A model generated the notes under the pieces. That model did no database searches. It saw only the letters and a list, made by a program, of their open reading frames with translations, and had not been told where the DNA came from. Shown here piece after piece: positions 44,497 to 47,722 of a DNA stretch of 47,722 bases; the first letter of the stretch is position 1; the number at the start of each line of letters is the position of its first letter. Made by a program: the position numbers and the translations under genes. Location of the stretch: positions 179,199 through 226,920 of the forward strand of contig MAAR01000012.1 of NCBI GenBank assembly GCA_002162765.1, in the 5' to 3' direction. The stretch is from Flavobacteriales bacterium 34_180_T64 (GTDB lineage Bacteria; Bacteroidota; Bacteroidia; Flavobacteriales; Flavobacteriaceae).

Positions 44497-44877
44497 ATGT
44501 CTGTATTTGACTCTTTATTCTTTAGTATAATTCAATCTACTAAAACCCGATTTAAGAAACGTTCTAACACTATGGGCGTATTATATATTACTATTCTTCA
44601 ATCGTCCATTATATTGCTCCTAGGTGCTTTTTTTGCAGCGTTTTTTAATCAAATGAATGTCAGTATGATGTCGGCAACTAAAGCTTGGGTATTATTCGGA
44701 CTTACTTGCTTAATTGTATATTTTAAAAACTGGATACAATATACAGGGAAGAAACGGAATATATTAAATGCTAAAAGAACCAAAACCAAGACGAGTCATT
44801 ATTCAGTTTGGGTAATTGTAATTCTACCTTTAGGCTGTATTTTACTTTCTATACTTCTATTAAAATCGGTTTCATAA
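44497..44877 (+). CDS. small two- to three-TM membrane protein of unknown function
   Basis: The 126-residue product has hydrophobic helices near 30-50, 60-76 and 104-123 (ILQSSIILLLGAFFAAFF, SVWVIVILPLGCILLSILLL), separated by a basic loop (YTGKKRNILNAKRTKTKT). I recognise no family. The ATG at 44497 sits 14 bases after a strong terminator, with no visible -7 box in the gap. An alternative ATG at 44572 would give a shorter protein (MGVLYITIL...) that keeps the helices. A bidirectional terminator follows. Confidence 0.6.
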   Translation: MSVFDSLFFSIIQSTKTRFKKRSNTMGVLYITILQSSIILLLGAFFAAFFNQMNVSMMSATKAWVLFGLTCLIVYFKNWIQYTGKKRNILNAKRTKTKTSHYSVWVIVILPLGCILLSILLLKSVS

Positions 44878-44894
44878 AATAAAATTAGTTTCAT

Positions 44895-44931
44895 AAAAAA
44901 AGCGCCATCATAATTGATGGCGCTTTTTTAT
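44895..44931. terminator. bidirectional terminator between convergent genes
   Basis: A perfect stem AGCGCCATCA/TGATGGCGCT (44901-44910 and 44915-44924) with a TAAT loop is flanked by A and T runs. It serves both the small membrane protein and the large minus-strand gene that stops at 44945. Confidence 0.92.
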
Positions 44932-44944
44932 TAGTGTTAATTAA

Positions 44945-47722
44945 TTATTTCTCTCTCTGAATATAAACCCAAGCACTTCTCTGCTTGCCATTTTCATATT
45001 CCATAGTATAGAAGTACGTTCCAACTGGCAACTCTTCACCATCATTTGTTTGACCATACCATTCATCTAAATAATTCTTCTTAGAATAAACTAAGGTTCC
45101 ATTTCTATTAAATATTTCAAGCTTACTTACTTGATAACTACTTAAATCAAATCGATCATTCGATCCATCACCGTTAGGTGAAATTCCTTGAGGAATCACA
45201 CAGCTATCTAATTCAATTACAGTTTGCATTTCAATACCTACACAACCTGTATCATTAAAGATTGCCTCTATTTCATAATCTCCTGCGAATAGAACTGGTA
45301 AGGTTAATCCATTTTCACCTGGAATTTGAACACCATTTAAGTACCAATTAATTGTCACTTCAGATATATCATAATTGATCGGAGTTGCTACCATTTGAAT
45401 AGGCACTGTCGCACCTGGACAAACTTCATAATCGAAGTCCATCGTAAATGTTGTTGAAGTTGCTGTTCCAATGACTAGGTCGAAACTATTAGTTACATAA
45501 CAGTCTACGAAAGCTATTGTTTCAACTCTTACAAAAACAGTTTCACCTGCACTGTCATAAGGGCTACTTAATGCCGGCGTTCCTGCATCTGCATCTGCCT
45601 GAGACGTATAATAGGAAACCGTATAAGTCCCAGCATCTTGTCCGTTCAATACCATGGCATCATGTCCAGCCAAATCAAAACTTGCGATGCCGTCAAAATC
45701 ATTATCACATGCTAATAATTCTACACTATCCGCCGTATGCGTTGGTGCTGTTATTATTAAACTGAAACTCGTAGTTGCATAACAACCAGTTATGTTATCC
45801 TCAATTCTTGCATAAATAGTCTCAGGATTAGAAACATTTGTATAAGGTGATCCTAAAGGACCTACATTATCAATAGCATCTTGTTCTGAAAGGTGATATG
45901 TAATTGTAAAATCAGTTGCATTTTGTGCTCCTAAAATCGCGGCATCATTATCTGTAAGCATAAACTGAGCAGTATCATTTGTTGAACAACTTTCTAAATC
46001 CGCTGGTGGATTCGCAGTTGGAGTATTTAAGAACTCAATCGCGATATCATCAGAAATAATACATGAAGGAGAGAATATAATTTGAACCGTATAATCTCCT
46101 GCTTCAGTCACTACAAGAATGTTTGTAGTTTCACCGTCAATAACAAATCCATCCTTATACCAAACATGTGCTACTGCTGGGGCTTGTGTTTGAATAGTTA
46201 GTTCTTCTCCCATACAAACGGCACTTCCGCCAGCAATTGTAATATCATCTCCTAATTCAACTTCTCCAATATCAAAGCTTCCTGCTTTTAAGAATACACC
46301 AGAATCTAATGCAGTATCAATTGCATCAGCCATCACTAATTTGATATGATACGTTTCTCCTAAGTTAACTGGAGCAAATGCAGTAAATACCTCTGTTCTT
46401 CCATCGAATGACATTGGAGGTAAATCTTGTGGTGTATAGCCCCCAAAATACTCCTCATTTATTGCGGCACAACCTGGGTTTTCAGGATGTATATTCGTAA
46501 CTAAAATTGGTGTTGCTGTACCAGGTAAAACTGCCAAGTTAGTTGTAACACCATTTTCATCTGTAAGTAAGAAAGCAAATGCATCTGAGAATGTACACTC
46601 AAATGTACCTCCTGTACTTCCGTTATATTCTTCTGAAGCCATTAAGAAATCGAAACTAATCTCATCTGATAATGGTACAAAGTCGAACTCAATAATAGAA
46701 GCATTATTAGAATTAATTCCAACTGCTGCATCTAAATCAGCATCACCAGGCCATGCGCCTCCACCATCACTCATCGCATTCGAATTTGGTCCACTAGCTA
46801 AAGCGGCATCTCCAGAAGAAAGTAATATTCCTTCTTCAAAAGGGAAGCCATCATCAAATGCTGAGAAATATCCAATACCATTAACATCTCCGAAATCAGA
46901 ACCTGTAGACGATGTAATATTAGAAATTTGAGCACAAGGGCTATCAATTAATATATCAACCACCAATTCTTCAAGAGTGTATGTAGTTTGATCAACTGTA
47001 ACATTTCCTGATCCAGGACGAATACATAAATCAAATGTATAATCTACAGCATCGTTACCTCCTGAAAATACTCTAACATAATATGTGTTTCCAACGGTTA
47101 AACTCGTTGTAACACTGGCCGTTGCATCTACACAATATAATTCTGTTAATCCATCGCAAGTTCCTTCATAAACACCGTGATCAACATCAAAGAAAAATCC
47201 AGTCCCTGCTATATTATTTATTTGTATAATTTGAAATTCATTCAAAGCTGTAAATTCAAACCAAACATCATCGTCCGCAGTTCCAAAACAAGAACCATTT
47301 GGCACCCCAGAATCTGTTGCTTCCAATAGTGATCCAGATACAAATAAATCACAGGTATCATCTGCATTAACTGGAGCTACAATAGCGTTACACGGATTAT
47401 CATTTTCCGGTGGACATGCCAATAATTGGATGGCACTACTATTGATAACACAATTCACGTCTTGATCATTACTTAATGTTACTACAACATCAATACCAAA
47501 TGCGAATGGTCCAATTTGATATATTCCTATTGCAGGTACTGAAACAGTGTTTGCATCAATATTATTTGAAATAGTAAGAGTCATAGCATCTCCTAAAGAC
47601 GTTACATCAACATCGATTAAGAATTGATCGCCATTTGCACAATCATCTACGACTTGATAGGTAGCTACTGGGTTGATACAGGTCGCACATGCCACCGTAT
47701 AATCTATTCCTGCTGAACAACA
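44945..47722 (-). CDS. C-terminal part of a large surface protein with gliding-motility C-terminal (T9SS type B) domain
   Basis: The frame stays open to the window edge, so the start is missing; 925 residues are visible. In order they show a cysteine-rich part, a PPC/Ig-like domain (WFEFTALNEFQIIQINNIAG), a choice-of-anchor L domain (SDAFAFLLTDENGVTTNL, GYTPQDLPPMSFDGRTEVF), several Ig-like repeats with the phrases LESCSTNDTAQFMLTDNDAA and LLACDNDFDGIASFDLAGHD, and the type B sorting tail (GISPNGDGSNDRFDL, LEIFNRNGTLVYSKKN, GTYFYTMEYENGKQRSAW). The tail directs T9SS export and surface anchoring. Such adhesin-like proteins are common in gliding Flavobacteria. The ligand is unknown. Confidence 0.92.
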   Translation of the reverse strand, partial: CCSAGIDYTVACATCINPVATYQVVDDCANGDQFLIDVDVTSLGDAMTLTISNNIDANTVSVPAIGIYQIGPFAFGIDVVVTLSNDQDVNCVINSSAIQLLACPPENDNPCNAIVAPVNADDTCDLFVSGSLLEATDSGVPNGSCFGTADDDVWFEFTALNEFQIIQINNIAGTGFFFDVDHGVYEGTCDGLTELYCVDATASVTTSLTVGNTYYVRVFSGGNDAVDYTFDLCIRPGSGNVTVDQTTYTLEELVVDILIDSPCAQISNITSSTGSDFGDVNGIGYFSAFDDGFPFEEGILLSSGDAALASGPNSNAMSDGGGAWPGDADLDAAVGINSNNASIIEFDFVPLSDEISFDFLMASEEYNGSTGGTFECTFSDAFAFLLTDENGVTTNLAVLPGTATPILVTNIHPENPGCAAINEEYFGGYTPQDLPPMSFDGRTEVFTAFAPVNLGETYHIKLVMADAIDTALDSGVFLKAGSFDIGEVELGDDITIAGGSAVCMGEELTIQTQAPAVAHVWYKDGFVIDGETTNILVVTEAGDYTVQIIFSPSCIISDDIAIEFLNTPTANPPADLESCSTNDTAQFMLTDNDAAILGAQNATDFTITYHLSEQDAIDNVGPLGSPYTNVSNPETIYARIEDNITGCYATTSFSLIITAPTHTADSVELLACDNDFDGIASFDLAGHDAMVLNGQDAGTYTVSYYTSQADADAGTPALSSPYDSAGETVFVRVETIAFVDCYVTNSFDLVIGTATSTTFTMDFDYEVCPGATVPIQMVATPINYDISEVTINWYLNGVQIPGENGLTLPVLFAGDYEIEAIFNDTGCVGIEMQTVIELDSCVIPQGISPNGDGSNDRFDLSSYQVSKLEIFNRNGTLVYSKKNYLDEWYGQTNDGEELPVGTYFYTMEYENGKQRSAWVYIQREK

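Noticed and set aside
1..47722. CRISPR arrays, tRNA, rRNA, insertion sequences and prophage genes
   Set aside because: I looked for regularly spaced repeats, cloverleaf-like ends, transposase or integrase motifs and phage structural genes, and saw none. A dedicated search could still find weak remnants.

Overview
This window is AT-rich DNA from a member of the Bacteroidetes, most likely a marine Flavobacteriaceae. Four things point there. Two secreted proteins at the window edges carry type IX secretion (T9SS) sorting domains, one type A and one of the gliding-motility C-terminal type. There is a complete Bat (aerotolerance) operon, and a TonB-dependent receptor with a carboxypeptidase-like N-domain. 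Many starts are preceded by the Bacteroidetes -7 promoter element TAnnTTTG. The genus cannot be fixed by reading alone. I see no tRNA, rRNA, CRISPR array, prophage or intact insertion sequence.

Layout. 1-6.2 kb: the 3' end of a T9SS cargo protein, then, on the minus strand, a secreted thioredoxin-like protein and the transcription-repair coupling factor Mfd. 6.3-8.2 kb: a small TerB-like protein, a decayed LysM/BON gene, and a lipoprotein that looks internally duplicated. 8.3-12 kb: housekeeping genes gpsA and pheS with two small conserved-looking proteins and a CvpA-like membrane protein; a palindromic interspersed repeat lies behind pheS. 12-21.1 kb: one minus-strand operon of eight genes (moxR, a DUF58 protein, an unnamed two-TM protein, batA, batB, batC, batD, batE). 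21.1-26.6 kb: an accessory stretch with an AlbA_2/Schlafen-type protein, a lipoprotein, an orphan structured terminator, a DUF1501/DUF1800 pair and a small membrane protein whose start codon abuts a terminator. 26.6-29.4 kb: an ALDH7-type aldehyde dehydrogenase and a lipoprotein isoaspartyl peptidase/asparaginase. 29.5-38.5 kb: a tightly packed cell-envelope operon with a thioester-containing alpha-2-macroglobulin lipoprotein, a DUF2071 protein, a small monooxygenase-like protein and penicillin-binding protein 1C. 38.5-44.9 kb: a small membrane protein, a secreted endonuclease/phosphatase-family protein, a TonB-dependent receptor with its DUF5689 lipoprotein partner, and another small membrane protein. 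44.9 kb to the end: the C-terminal 925 residues of a large adhesin-like protein with a gliding-motility C-terminal domain.

How the genes work together. The Bat operon encodes a MoxR AAA+ ATPase, a DUF58 protein and von Willebrand-A membrane proteins with TPR partners, thought to form an envelope complex linked to stress tolerance. The macroglobulin/PBP1C pair is the bacterial arrangement in which a protease-trapping lipoprotein is coupled to peptidoglycan repair; here two small genes sit between the two, joined by overlapping reading frames. The TonB receptor and DUF5689 lipoprotein probably form an outer-membrane uptake or surface module.

I did not find a clear new defence or mobile system. 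The least explained items are the unnamed gene inside the bat operon, the two inserted genes in the macroglobulin/PBP1C operon, the structured RNA element at 23607-23665, the 25-codon ORF at 21317-21394, and the terminator directly abutting the start codon at 26587.
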